Shown here in pieces: positions 1-9,121 of a DNA stretch of 64,000 bases (position 1 is its first letter; every line of letters begins with the position of its first letter). This stretch comes from Falsirhodobacter sp. 20TX0035 (GTDB lineage: Bacteria; Pseudomonadota; Alphaproteobacteria; Rhodobacterales; Rhodobacteraceae), in assembly GCF_028307215.1 (NCBI RefSeq), contig NZ_JAQMHV010000011.1:39367-103366 (forward strand), read 5' to 3'. The position numbers and the translations under genes are program-made. The notes beneath the pieces are model-generated. The model worked only from the letters and a program-made list of their open reading frames with translations. It ran no database searches and was not told the origin of the DNA.

Positions 1-543
1 CTGATGCAGTCGTCCACCTGCGGCGCCTCCTGCGTGCGGGCCAGCGTGGAGGGGCTTTTGCGCCCGCTGATCGTGACGGCGATCGTGATCTTCCTGTTCG
101 TCGGCACCTTTGACGTGCTGGTGCAGAACTGGCTGTTCAAGCGGGACATGAAGATGACGAAGTCGGAACAGAAGCGCGAACGGAAGGATTCCGAAGGCGA
201 CCCCGCCATCCAGCAGCAGCGCCGCAAGCAGCGGCGCGAGATGCACGCCCACGGCACCCGCACAGGGATCGCCCGCGCCTCGATGATGGTGGGGGTGGGG
301 GATGGATGGGCGGTCGGCATCCGCTATGTCCGGGGGGAGACGGCGGTGCCGATGGTGGTCTGCCGCGCGGGGCCCGAGGCCGCGGCCGCGATGCTGGCCG
401 AGGCGGGAACGCTGCGGATGCCCGTGATCGCCGATGGCCCCTTGGCCGCCGCCATCGCCCGCGCCGCCCGCACGGGGGAGCCTGTGCCCCCCGCGACCTT
501 CCAGCCCGTGGCCGACCTTCTGGTCGCGGCCCGGCTCATCTAG
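1..543 (+). CDS. sctU: Type III secretion export apparatus protein SctU (FlhB/YscU family), 3' part
   Basis: The gene is cut by the window edge; 180 codons are visible. SctU is the export-gate protein of the inner membrane that sorts substrates of the type III secretion system. The visible part has the last transmembrane segment (about residues 21-40), the conserved basic linker with the KSEGDP-like sequence DSEGDP, then the cytoplasmic domain ending in the AVGIRYVRGETAVP block, which matches the secretion (not flagellar) branch. In the family NPTH directly precedes this block and is the self-cleavage site. Here the aligned residues are V-G-D-G (bases 295-306), so autocleavage as known should not occur. 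The following L,D-transpeptidase starts 9 bases downstream and the HrpK/NolX-like gene lies beyond, which supports a secretion locus rather than a flagellar one. Confidence 0.8.
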   Translation: MMQSSTCGASCVRASVEGLLRPLIVTAIVIFLFVGTFDVLVQNWLFKRDMKMTKSEQKRERKDSEGDPAIQQQRRKQRREMHAHGTRTGIARASMMVGVGDGWAVGIRYVRGETAVPMVVCRAGPEAAAAMLAEAGTLRMPVIADGPLAAAIARAARTGEPVPPATFQPVADLLVAARLI

Positions 544-552
544 GGGAACGAC

Positions 553-1119
553 ATGACGGACCTTTCGCGACGCATGCTTCTGGCGGGGCTGCTTCTGGCG
601 CCCGGGGCGGCGGGGGCGCAGGGTTATCTCGATTTCCTTTATGCGCCGATGGGCGGGCAGGGCGCGGCCCCGGCGGAGCCGCCCCCCGCGCCGCAGCGGG
701 TGCCCTATCCCACGACAGAACCGCCCGGCACGATCCTGATCGACACCGCCGCCCGCCGCCTGTTCCTGGTCGAACCGGGCGGAACCGCCATCGCCTATGC
801 CGTGGGCGTGGGGCGGGAAGGCTTCGGCTGGTTCGGCACGGAAACCATCAGCGCCAAGCGCGAATGGCCCGACTGGCGCCCGCCCGCCGACATGCGCGCC
901 CGCCGCCCTGATCTGCCGGCTTTCGTGCCCGGCGGCCCGGACAATCCGATGGGGGCCCGCGCGCTTTATCTCGGCCAAACGCTTTACCGCATTCACGGCT
1001 CGAACGAGCCGGAAACGGTGGGGGATGCCGCCTCCTCGGGGTGCTTCCGCATGACCAACAGCGATGTGGCCGATCTCTACGAACGCGTGCGCATCGGGGC
1101 GAAGGTCCGGGTCTTCTGA
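553..1119 (+). CDS. L,D-transpeptidase (YkuD family), exported
   Basis: A 188-residue periplasmic enzyme predicted to cross-link or modify peptidoglycan, or anchor proteins to it, through a catalytic cysteine. The N-terminus has a Tat-like signal (SRRMLLAGLLL followed by an Ala-Gly stretch and a possible cleavage near residue 22). The YkuD fold covers about residues 55-188. The catalytic motif is complete: HGSN with His148, then SSGCFRM with Cys164 sixteen residues later. It sits 9 bases after the sctU stop and about 100 bases before the HrpK/NolX-like gene, so it is probably co-transcribed with the secretion locus. Function in wall remodelling for needle assembly is inference from position only. 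Confidence 0.85.
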   Translation: MTDLSRRMLLAGLLLAPGAAGAQGYLDFLYAPMGGQGAAPAEPPPAPQRVPYPTTEPPGTILIDTAARRLFLVEPGGTAIAYAVGVGREGFGWFGTETISAKREWPDWRPPADMRARRPDLPAFVPGGPDNPMGARALYLGQTLYRIHGSNEPETVGDAASSGCFRMTNSDVADLYERVRIGAKVRVF

Positions 1120-1215
1120 CCGGCGGGATCCCGCCCCGCACCATGCAACGTCACACGGGGGTCATACACCTCCCGTTAACCTCGCCCCGTCCGAAGTCCA
1201 AAGAAGGTGTTCCCG

Positions 1216-4200
1216 ATGGCCAATGTCGCCGCTTCCGCCCCCGTCGATCCGTCCTCGGTCGATCCGAACAATGTCGGCGCCTGGGAAGATGCCAAGCAGC
1301 AGGCCAAGGACGCGGGCATCCTGTGGGAACGCCCCGAAGGGGACACCCGTTCGGCCAAGGAGATCATCGACGAGAATCCGATCCTGAAGAAGCTGGGCAA
1401 CCAGGCTGGCGTGCGCGAATCGCTGGAAAAGCGCGTGGGCGGCGACATCGAAACGGACGCCGACGCGGCCTTCCGTGCCCTTCAGGTGCTGGAGCATATC
1501 GAGCGCTTCGACCAGAAGGGCGACCGGCTGGTGGGCGGCGATGTGGACAACGGCCAGATCAACGGCTTCACCAAGGGGGGTGAGGCCAAGAACGGCACTG
1601 AAGCCGGCCGTCTTCAGGACTTCGGCAAATACGGCTTCGCGAACCTGAACGGCGAACTTCAGCACATCACCACCGCGGCCGAGGATCCCAAATCGCGCGA
1701 GGCGGCCGAGGCGCTGGGCATCGAATGGGTGCGCCCCGAAGGCGACACGCGCTCGGCCGAAGAGATCATCAAGGACAACCCGCTGCTGGCCAAGCTGGGC
1801 AACCAGAGCCACGTGAAGGACATGCTGAAGGAGCAGGTCGGCGATTTCGAAACGGATGCCGACGCCGCCCACCGCGCGGCGCAGGTTCTGGAGCATATCG
1901 AGACCTTCGACGCCGACGGCAACCGTCTGGCTGGCAACGACATCGGCAATGGCGAGGTCAACGGCTTCACCAAGGGCGGCGAGGCCAAGCACGGCACCGA
2001 AGCCGGCCGCCTGCAGGACTTCGGCAAGAAAGGCTTCGAAAGCCTGAAGGGCAAGATGCGCGACAGCGCGGACGCCGGCGGGAACGAAGAGGCGAAGAAG
2101 CAGGCCGAGGCGCTGGGAATCCACTGGGTCCGGCTGGAGGGCGACGACCGCACCGCGCAGGAGATCATCGACAAGGACCCACTGCTGAAGAACCTCGGCA
2201 ACCAGTCCGACATCCGGGACATGCTGAAGGAACAGGTCGGCGATTTCGAGACGGACGCCGACGCCGCCTTCCGCGCCAGCCAGGTGCTGGAGCATATCGA
2301 GACGCTGGACGGCACCGGCAACAGCATCACCGGCGGCGATGTCGACAACGGCCGGATCGACGGCGTCACCAAGAGCGGTGAGGCCAAGCACGGCACGGAA
2401 GCGGGCCGCCTGCAGGACTTCGGCAAGACCGGGTTCAGCGCCCTGAAGGGCGAGATGAAGGACACCGTCACCGCGGAGGTGGAGGCCGGGAACGAAAAGG
2501 AACGGGCCGACGCCGTCAACGCCGCGCGGGAGGAGGCCGGCCTGCCGCCCTTATCGAAGCTGGACATCGCGAACCTCGAAACCTCGGAAACGGGAACGGA
2601 CGGCAAGGCGCTGACCGTCACCGACCTCGCCTGGAAGAACACCATGGCGGAGTGGAAGACCGGGATCGAGAACGGCACCATCAAGGCCGACGATGACCGG
2701 GCCAAGCTTTACAACGCGCTGAAGGCCGGCGCCTATCTGGATCAGGGGGCGGGCGTCTACGGGCTGGACATCGGCACGGGCGTGGCCGTCAAGCCCGCCG
2801 AGGGCAAGGACTTCGAGGCGATCATCGACGGCGGCAAGGTCGACGAGAAGATCGCGACCCTGATGGAATCCGAGGCCGTGTCCAAGGACATCACCAAAGC
2901 CCGCACCGACGCGCTGACCAAGGTCGAAGGCGGCGACAAGCTGGTGACCGAGCTGAAGGACATGGCCAGCAGCACGGAATACGCCCTGTATATTCAGGAG
3001 TTGAGCAAGGACCCGAACAAGAAGCAGCTGGCCGAGGATGACATCGCGGCCACCTACACCTCGCTTCTGGCGGTCGATCCCGATGCTGCGGCTTCCTTCG
3101 CCAAGAACATGCAGATCGACACGCTGACGATGGAACTGGACGCCCTGATGGCGGACCCGTCCAAGATCAGCGACGAGGATCTTGCACTGGCCGGCAGCGA
3201 CACCGGCAAGATGCTGCTGACGCTGATCAAGAAGGGCGGCCTCGATCTGGGCCGCCGCGCGGCCGAGGCGCAGAAGTTCCTGGAAGGAATGCTGGGCGAC
3301 AAGAAGACCGCCAAGGAGTTCGGGCAGGCGCTGCAGGAACTGGGCGCGAAATACGCACAGACCGGCGAAGTCACCACCAAGGATGTGGAGAAGGTGCTGG
3401 GCAAGGGGCAGTACCCCGCGCTCGAGACGTCTTCCATCCGCGGGATGTTCGAGGAACTGACGAAGTCCGGCATCATCGGCTCGCTCGGCGGGGCGGTGTC
3501 TCTGGCCTCGGCGATCTACCAGCTGGCGGGCAAGGGCGGCACGCTGGCCGACACGCCCGAGGAGCGGCTGTCCATCGCCAAGGACTTCGTCAGCTTCGTG
3601 GGCGCGGGCAAGCATTTCGGCGATCTGGCGAACCACATCATCGGCGAGCACAACAAGAACGTCCAGAAATACAACGAAGAGATCGAGGCGAAGTACAAGG
3701 ACAACACCTGGGACATCGACGTCGACCGGCTGAAGAAGACGCCGACCGAGTCGCTCCTCGGCCTCGACAAGACGCTGGACGACCTCCTGAAGCCGCCGTC
3801 CGAGGTGACCACCGGCCCCAACAAGGACGTGAGGAAGTTCGAGGAGGCGTTCGAGACGGCGCTGAACGACTCCTCGAAGGCCGACACCTACAAGAACTCC
3901 ATCATCAAGGACATGACGGACGAGGAATATGGCAAGCTGATCAAGGGGGTCGAGGACGGCTATCAGGTCCGCCCCGAGATCACCGCCGCTGACGGAACCC
4001 CCGCCAAGGGCTGGCACAAGGGCGCCTCCGCCGCGCTTCTGGTGATGAGCGCGGGGGCCGACACCTTTGCGGGCGCGGCCGACATCGCGATCGGCGCGCT
4101 GACGATCAAGAAGGGCCTCGCCTCGGGCGACGACGTGACGACGTCGAAGGGGGCGCTTCAGGTCGCGGCGGGCGGCTTCGGGCTTGCAGGGGGCTTTGCC

Positions 4201-4665
4201 TCGTCGCTCGGCCTCGTGAAAGGGCTCAGCTTCATCAAGGCTGCGGCGGCGCCGTCCTTCTTCGTGTCGGCCGTGCTGTCGCTGGCGACGCTGATCCCCG
4301 ACATCATCAACGACGTGAAGCGCACGGACCAGATCAACACCTACCGCGACGACATGCGCGACTTCTTCAAGCAGCTGGACCAGGAAGGTCTGCTGGCCGA
4401 GGACGGGCTGGACAAGTTCCGCTTCCTGGAAGCCTACATGACCAGCTATGGCCAGCGCGACGCGCCGGACGGGATCAGCATCTTCGACTATCGCAGCGAC
4501 GAGGTGGACCACTTCCTGACGGAGCTGAAGGAGAACAAGGAGATGTACGAGAAGAACAGCAACGGTGATTTCTTCACCACTGACATCTTCCTCGATCAGG
4601 ACAACCACGAGGATTACGACGGGGACGGGTCGAACCTCGACACCGACCTCGACCGGATCGGCTGA
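1216..4665 (+). CDS. HrpK/HrpF/NolX-like type III translocon or effector candidate with three N-terminal repeats
   Basis: A 1149-residue acidic protein. The ATG at 1216 is preferred over the in-frame GTG at 1207 because AGAAGG lies 8 bases before it. Three imperfect repeats of 133-134 residues (starting near residues 23, 157 and 290) each carry W-x-R-x-EGD-x-R, LGNQ, an ETDADAA helix and an EF-hand-like Asp/Gly loop followed by GTEAGRLQDFG. A long helical middle part follows. Near residues 935-1045 there are two or three hydrophobic stretches, and the last 30 residues contain a Ca-binding-like DYDGDGS. Repeats at the N-terminus plus C-terminal hydrophobic segments is the layout of Xanthomonas HrpF and rhizobial NolX, which form the host-membrane pore; HrpK is related. 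Family assignment is by architecture and memory, not by a search. It could instead be a large effector. Confidence 0.6.
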   Translation: MANVAASAPVDPSSVDPNNVGAWEDAKQQAKDAGILWERPEGDTRSAKEIIDENPILKKLGNQAGVRESLEKRVGGDIETDADAAFRALQVLEHIERFDQKGDRLVGGDVDNGQINGFTKGGEAKNGTEAGRLQDFGKYGFANLNGELQHITTAAEDPKSREAAEALGIEWVRPEGDTRSAEEIIKDNPLLAKLGNQSHVKDMLKEQVGDFETDADAAHRAAQVLEHIETFDADGNRLAGNDIGNGEVNGFTKGGEAKHGTEAGRLQDFGKKGFESLKGKMRDSADAGGNEEAKKQAEALGIHWVRLEGDDRTAQEIIDKDPLLKNLGNQSDIRDMLKEQVGDFETDADAAFRASQVLEHIETLDGTGNSITGGDVDNGRIDGVTKSGEAKHGTEAGRLQDFGKTGFSALKGEMKDTVTAEVEAGNEKERADAVNAAREEAGLPPLSKLDIANLETSETGTDGKALTVTDLAWKNTMAEWKTGIENGTIKADDDRAKLYNALKAGAYLDQGAGVYGLDIGTGVAVKPAEGKDFEAIIDGGKVDEKIATLMESEAVSKDITKARTDALTKVEGGDKLVTELKDMASSTEYALYIQELSKDPNKKQLAEDDIAATYTSLLAVDPDAAASFAKNMQIDTLTMELDALMADPSKISDEDLALAGSDTGKMLLTLIKKGGLDLGRRAAEAQKFLEGMLGDKKTAKEFGQALQELGAKYAQTGEVTTKDVEKVLGKGQYPALETSSIRGMFEELTKSGIIGSLGGAVSLASAIYQLAGKGGTLADTPEERLSIAKDFVSFVGAGKHFGDLANHIIGEHNKNVQKYNEEIEAKYKDNTWDIDVDRLKKTPTESLLGLDKTLDDLLKPPSEVTTGPNKDVRKFEEAFETALNDSSKADTYKNSIIKDMTDEEYGKLIKGVEDGYQVRPEITAADGTPAKGWHKGASAALLVMSAGADTFAGAADIAIGALTIKKGLASGDDVTTSKGALQVAAGGFGLAGGFASSLGLVKGLSFIKAAAAPSFFVSAVLSLATLIPDIINDVKRTDQINTYRDDMRDFFKQLDQEGLLAEDGLDKFRFLEAYMTSYGQRDAPDGISIFDYRSDEVDHFLTELKENKEMYEKNSNGDFFTTDIFLDQDNHEDYDGDGSNLDTDLDRIG
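1282..2466 (+). repeat. Three tandem ~400-bp coding repeats
   Basis: Corresponding points in the repeats (the Ile codon before W-x-R-x-EGD) lie at 1318, 1720 and 2119, giving periods of 402 and 399 bases, or 134 and 133 codons. Units 2 and 3 are more alike than either is to unit 1, especially through MLKEQVGDFETDADAA. They suggest internal duplication, the later one more recent. Confidence 0.85.
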
Positions 4666-4671
4666 GCGTGG

Positions 4672-4694
4672 CCACCGCCCGTCACGGGCGGTGG
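4672..4694. terminator. Perfect hairpin between convergent genes
   Basis: An 11-base arm CCACCGCCCGT is followed after one base by its exact complement. It lies 7 bases after the HrpK/NolX-like stop and covers the last codons of the oxidase gene on the other strand. There is no clear T-run, so termination is probable rather than certain. Confidence 0.45.
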
Positions 4695-5830
4695 CGCAGC
4701 ATGTCGGGAGTGAGGTCCGCGATGCGGGTGCATCCCATCAGGCGCATGTCGCGGATCAGTTCGGCCTTCATCTGCGTCAGCGCCCGCTCGATCCCCGGCT
4801 GACCCGCGGCGGCCAGCGGGAACAGGTAGTAGCGGCCAAGGCCCACCGCCTTCGCCCCCCGGGCCAGCGCCTTCAGCACGTGGGTGCCGCGCGTGACGCC
4901 GCCGTCCATCATCACGTCCAGCCGGTCACCCACGGCCTGAACGATCTCCTCCAGCTGGTCGAAGCCGGTGCGGCTGCCGTCCAGTTGCCGCCCGCCATGG
5001 TTCGACAGCACGATCCCGGAACAGCCGATGTCGGCGGCGCGGCGGGCGTCCTCCACGCTCATCACGCCCTTCAGGCAGAAGGGGCCGTCCCATTCGGCCA
5101 CCATCGCCGCCACGTCGTCCCAGGTCATCGACGGGTCCAGCATCTCGGTGAAATACCGGCCGATGGTCAGCGTGTCGCCCTTCATGTCGATATGCGCGTC
5201 CAGCTGCGGAAGCGAGAACCGCTCGTGTGTCACATAGTTGATGCCCCAAGCGGGCTTCATCACGAACTGCGCCAGCGCGGCGGGTGTCAGCCGGAAGGGG
5301 ATGGAAAAGCCCGTGCGCAGGTCGCGTTCGCGGTTGCCGCCGGTGATGCTGTCCACGGTCAGCATCATCACCCGGATGCCCGAGGCCTTCGCCCGCGCCA
5401 TCATCGCCGAATTCAGCGCCCGGTCCTTGTGGAAATAGAACTGGTAGACCTGCGGATTGGCGTGCTTTCTCGCCAGCTCCTCCATCGACACGGTGCCGAG
5501 GGAGGAGACACCGAACATCGTCCCGAACCGTTCCGCGGCCGCGGCCGTGGCGCGTTCGCCCCGGTGGTGGAACAGGCGTTGCAGCGCGGTGGGCGACAGG
5601 TAGACGGGCAGGTCGATGCCTTGCCCCATGACGGTGGTGGACAGGTCCACATCCGCCACCCCGCGCAGGACGTTCGGCACAAGATCGACCGTCTCGAAGC
5701 TGGCCGTGTTGCGGCGCAGCGTCACCTCGTCATCCGCGCCGCCCGCGATGTAGTTGTAGATGGGCGAGGGCAGCCGACGCCGCGCCAGTTCCTGAAAGTC
5801 GTGGAAGTTGTGGCAATGGGTCAGGCGCAT
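4682..5830 (-). CDS. FMN-dependent alpha-hydroxy-acid oxidase/dehydrogenase (LldD-like)
   Basis: A 382-residue TIM-barrel enzyme that oxidises a 2-hydroxyacid such as L-lactate to the 2-oxoacid using FMN. The family signature SNHGGRQLDGS, with the catalytic His and the substrate-binding Arg, is present, as are YNYIAGGADDE near the N-terminus and the phosphate-binding MDGGVTRGTHVLKAL region. Length fits the family. The start lies 13 bases after the LigD stop on the same strand, so it may belong to the Ku-LigD transcript. The substrate cannot be told from sequence; L-lactate, glycolate and mandelate are all possible. Confidence 0.85.
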   Translation of the reverse strand: MRLTHCHNFHDFQELARRRLPSPIYNYIAGGADDEVTLRRNTASFETVDLVPNVLRGVADVDLSTTVMGQGIDLPVYLSPTALQRLFHHRGERATAAAAERFGTMFGVSSLGTVSMEELARKHANPQVYQFYFHKDRALNSAMMARAKASGIRVMMLTVDSITGGNRERDLRTGFSIPFRLTPAALAQFVMKPAWGINYVTHERFSLPQLDAHIDMKGDTLTIGRYFTEMLDPSMTWDDVAAMVAEWDGPFCLKGVMSVEDARRAADIGCSGIVLSNHGGRQLDGSRTGFDQLEEIVQAVGDRLDVMMDGGVTRGTHVLKALARGAKAVGLGRYYLFPLAAAGQPGIERALTQMKAELIRDMRLMGCTRIADLTPDMLRHRP

Positions 5831-5843
5831 GCGGCATCCCTTT

Positions 5844-8264
5844 CTATCCTTGCCGCGCGGCCAGCGTTTCCAGAAGTTTGATGGACAGGCCTTGCGGTTC
5901 GGGAACCGCGACCATATCGCGCTTCAGCGCCTGCGCCATGGAAAAGCCGTTGGCCCGGCGCAGGGTCTTCAGCTCGTCCCACGTGACGGGCACCGCCACC
6001 GGGGCGCCTTCGCGCGCGCGGACCGAAAACGGGGCCACCGCCGTCGCGCCGCGTTCGTTGCGCAGCCAGTCGATGAAGATCCGCCCCTCGCGCTTGGCCT
6101 TGGACATGGTGGCGACGAAGCGCTTCGGTTCCCGTTCCGCCATCAGTGTCGCGACCAGCTGGGAAAACAGCTTCACCGTGTCCCAGCTGGCCGTGCGCCG
6201 CAGGGGGACGATCACGTGCACGCCCTTGCCACCCGACACCATGGGCCAGGATTCGAGCCCCAGATCGGCCAGCCAGTCGCGCAGGTCCACCGCGGCGTTC
6301 CGCACCTGGGTGAAGGACAGCCCCTCGTCCGGGTCCAGGTCGAAGATCAGGCGTTCGGGGCGGTCCAGACGATCCTCCCGCGCGGCCCAGGGGTGGAATT
6401 CCACCGCGCCCATCTGAACGGCGCCCACCAGCCCGGCCGCGTCCTGAACCGTCAGGTATTGCGCGGTGCGGCCGTCGGACTCCTCCACCGGAACGCTGCC
6501 GATGGCGTCGGGAAAGCCTTTGCCCGCATGCTTCTGAAAGAACCGCTCACCCCCCAGCCCCTCGGGCAGGCGCACGAGCGAGGTGGGCCGTCCGGCCAGC
6601 ATCGGCAGCATCCGGTCGGCCACGCCCTCGTAATAGCGGGCCAGATCCAGCTTCGTGACCTTGGGCTTCGGGAACATCACCCGTTCGGGATGGCTGATGC
6701 CGATGCCGGCGACCTTCGGGCGGTCGGACTGTTCCATGTACACCTCCGTCGGGGGATCCATCGCCACATCGGCGGGCGCCTTGTCCTCGCGCAGTTCCAC
6801 GAATCGGGCGTGGCGCAGCTGCCCGTCGGCCGTCAGCTCGGCATAGGCGATCTCGGCCACCAGCGCAGGCTCCACCCACCGCGCCTTGCGCATGCCGGGC
6901 GGGACCTTCGGCAGGGGCGTGGTCTTGCGGGTCAGCGCTTCCATCTTCGCGGCCAGATCGTCCTGCGCCGCCTCGTTGAAGCCGGTGCCGACTTTGCCGC
7001 GATAGGTCAGCCTGCCCGCCTCCATCGTCGCCATCAGAAGCGAGGCGAACCGCCGGTTCCGCTTGTCCGAAGGCTGCCAGCCGCAGATCAGGAACTCCGC
7101 CTGCCGCGCGCATTTTGCCTTTTGCCAGACGGGGGAACGGCCACCCTGATAGCCCGCATCGGGCAGCTTCGAGATGAGGCCCTCGCCCCCCGCCTCGCAC
7201 ACCGTGGCCAGCGCGTCGGCCGCGTTGCCGTCGATGGCGGGGGACAGGCGCACGGGGCCGCGCGGGGGCAGGGTGGCCAGAAGATCCTCCAGCGCGGCGC
7301 GGCGGTCGGTCAGGGGCCGGTCGGCCAGATCCTCGCCGTCACGCTCCAGCAGGTCGAAGGCGTAGAAAAGGAACGGCCCGCCCGCTTTGATCGCCGCCTG
7401 AAGCGCGGAAAAGCCCTGAAGCCCGGCACCGGCCACGATCTCCCCGTCGATCAGCGCGGTGTCGCACGGGATCTCGGACAAGGGCGGCAGAAGCTCGGCG
7501 AAGCGGTCGGACCAGTCCTGCCCGCTGCGGGTGCGGATGATGGTGCCTTCCCGGCCAAGGGCGATCTGCGCGCGGTAGCCGTCCAGCTTCACCTCGTGCA
7601 GCCAGTCCTTTCCTTCGGGCGGCGCGTCCACCAGTTGCGCCAGTTGCGGGCTGCGGAAATCGGGGGCCGGGCCGGTGCGGGTCCGGTCGGGCGGCGGGGG
7701 ATCCTCGTCCGCCGCGATCTGCGCCAGCGTGCGGCGCGACAGGACGCTGCGGCCGAAAGCCTCGGCCAAGGGAGGCTGGGCGGTCGAGGCCGCCGCGTCC
7801 TCCTCCTTGATCATCAGCCAGTTCTCGCGCTTTTCGCGGCCTTTCATGCGCACCAGCGACCAGCCGCCCATGCCCCGCCGTCCGTGCAGCGCGAAATGCA
7901 GATGGCCCGAGGCGAGGCCCTCCTCCACGTCGTGAAAGGGCTGCCACCAGCCCAGATCCCACAGCATCACGGTGCCCGCGCCATATTCCCCCTTGGGGAT
8001 GACGCCCTCATAAGTCAGGTAGTCGAAGGGATGATCCTCGGTCCGGACGGCCAGCCGCTTGTCCTTGGGGTTCGCCGAAGGCCCGCGCGTGACGGCCCAA
8101 GACAGAAGAACACCGTTCCATTCCAGCCGCAGATCCCAGTGCAGCCGGGTCGCATCGTGCATCTGGACGGAATAGCGCAGCGCCGGGCCGCCCCCCGTTC
8201 CCCCCTGCGGTTCGGACGTGCGGGTGAAATCGCGCTTTTCGCGATAGGTCCGCAGCGCGTCCAT
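5844..8264 (-). CDS. ligD: ATP-dependent DNA ligase LigD (phosphoesterase-ligase-polymerase)
   Basis: An 806-residue multifunctional enzyme of bacterial non-homologous end joining. Domain order is that of the Pseudomonas type: a 3'-phosphoesterase at about residues 30-155 (HDATRLHWDLRLEW), an ATP-dependent ligase with the nucleotidyl-lysine motif VKLDGYR near residues 225-231, and a C-terminal archaeo-eukaryotic primase-like polymerase from about residue 515 with DLDP and VSGGKGVHV. The polymerase fills ends, the phosphoesterase cleans 3' termini and the ligase seals. Its ATG shares one base with the ku stop (TGATG), indicating translational coupling. Confidence 0.95.
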   Translation of the reverse strand: MDALRTYREKRDFTRTSEPQGGTGGGPALRYSVQMHDATRLHWDLRLEWNGVLLSWAVTRGPSANPKDKRLAVRTEDHPFDYLTYEGVIPKGEYGAGTVMLWDLGWWQPFHDVEEGLASGHLHFALHGRRGMGGWSLVRMKGREKRENWLMIKEEDAAASTAQPPLAEAFGRSVLSRRTLAQIAADEDPPPPDRTRTGPAPDFRSPQLAQLVDAPPEGKDWLHEVKLDGYRAQIALGREGTIIRTRSGQDWSDRFAELLPPLSEIPCDTALIDGEIVAGAGLQGFSALQAAIKAGGPFLFYAFDLLERDGEDLADRPLTDRRAALEDLLATLPPRGPVRLSPAIDGNAADALATVCEAGGEGLISKLPDAGYQGGRSPVWQKAKCARQAEFLICGWQPSDKRNRRFASLLMATMEAGRLTYRGKVGTGFNEAAQDDLAAKMEALTRKTTPLPKVPPGMRKARWVEPALVAEIAYAELTADGQLRHARFVELREDKAPADVAMDPPTEVYMEQSDRPKVAGIGISHPERVMFPKPKVTKLDLARYYEGVADRMLPMLAGRPTSLVRLPEGLGGERFFQKHAGKGFPDAIGSVPVEESDGRTAQYLTVQDAAGLVGAVQMGAVEFHPWAAREDRLDRPERLIFDLDPDEGLSFTQVRNAAVDLRDWLADLGLESWPMVSGGKGVHVIVPLRRTASWDTVKLFSQLVATLMAEREPKRFVATMSKAKREGRIFIDWLRNERGATAVAPFSVRAREGAPVAVPVTWDELKTLRRANGFSMAQALKRDMVAVPEPQGLSIKLLETLAARQG

Positions 8265-9115
8265 CAGGCCGACTTGCGGGGTTTCGCCGCGGGCTTGGCG
8301 CGGGCGCTGGTCTTCTTCTTCGGCGCCTCGTCGGATTTGAGGCTTTGGCGCAGCGCTTCCATCAGGTCGACCACGTTGCCGCCCTTCGGCGACGCCTTGT
8401 CACCCACCGTGGCGCGGGGCGTCTTGCGGTTCTTGCGCTTGTTCTCGATCAGCTCGCGCAGGGCGGCGTCGTAATGGTCGGTGAAGACCTTGGCGTCAAA
8501 GGGCGCCGTCTTGCGGTCGATCAGTTGGGTGGCCACGGCCAAGAGTTCCTTGTCGGCCGGTTCATCCTCGATTGACGAAAACAGAGGATGGGCGGACTTG
8601 ATCTCGTCCGCATAATACAGGGTTTCCATCAGCAGACCGTCGCCGCAGGGACGGATGGCGCAAAGGTATTCGCGCCCGCGCATGGTCAGCTGGCCCAATC
8701 CCACCTTGCCCGCCTTGCGCAGCGCGTCGCGCACCACGCGATAGGCGTCCTCGGCCAGATCGTCGGTCGGCACCACGTAGTAGGGCTTGTCGTAGTAGAG
8801 GGGGGAGATTTCGGCGCTGTCGACGAACTGCACCAGTTCGAAGGTCTTCTTCGTTTCCAGCCGGATCGCGTCGATCTCCTCGGGCTTCAGGAGGAGGTAT
8901 TCGTCGTCCCCCAGCTCGTAGCCCTTCAGGATGTCGTCGGTCTTGATGCGCCCGACGCCGGGCACGGTCTTTTCATAGTTCACCCGCTTGCCCGTCGGGC
9001 CGTGGATCTGGCGGAACGACACGCGCGCCCCCGACTGGGTGGCGCTGTGCACCTCCACCCCGATGGAGACGAGCGAGATGCGAAGCTGGCCTTTCCAGAC
9101 CGGACGCGAGGCCAT
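8264..9115 (-). CDS. ku: DNA end-binding protein Ku
   Basis: A 283-residue homodimeric ring protein that binds double-strand ends and recruits LigD. The N-terminal core begins with WKGQLRISLVSIGVEVHSAT, and the HGPTGKRVNYEKTVPG stretch is typical of bacterial Ku. The C-terminal 40 residues are Lys/Ala-rich and basic, a usual DNA-binding tail. The Shine-Dalgarno GGGAGGG lies 6 bases before the ATG and is inside the arm of a strong hairpin (9122-9158), so initiation may be dampened unless that structure opens. Confidence 0.95.
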   Translation of the reverse strand: MASRPVWKGQLRISLVSIGVEVHSATQSGARVSFRQIHGPTGKRVNYEKTVPGVGRIKTDDILKGYELGDDEYLLLKPEEIDAIRLETKKTFELVQFVDSAEISPLYYDKPYYVVPTDDLAEDAYRVVRDALRKAGKVGLGQLTMRGREYLCAIRPCGDGLLMETLYYADEIKSAHPLFSSIEDEPADKELLAVATQLIDRKTAPFDAKVFTDHYDAALRELIENKRKNRKTPRATVGDKASPKGGNVVDLMEALRQSLKSDEAPKKKTSARAKPAAKPRKSA

Positions 9116-9121
9116 GGCAAA

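Noticed and set aside
1..543. Flagellar FlhB instead of SctU
   Set aside because: The AVGIRYVRGETAVP block and the HrpK/NolX-like neighbour fit the secretion branch; no flagellar gene is nearby. A flagellar origin is not fully excluded as upstream genes are missing.
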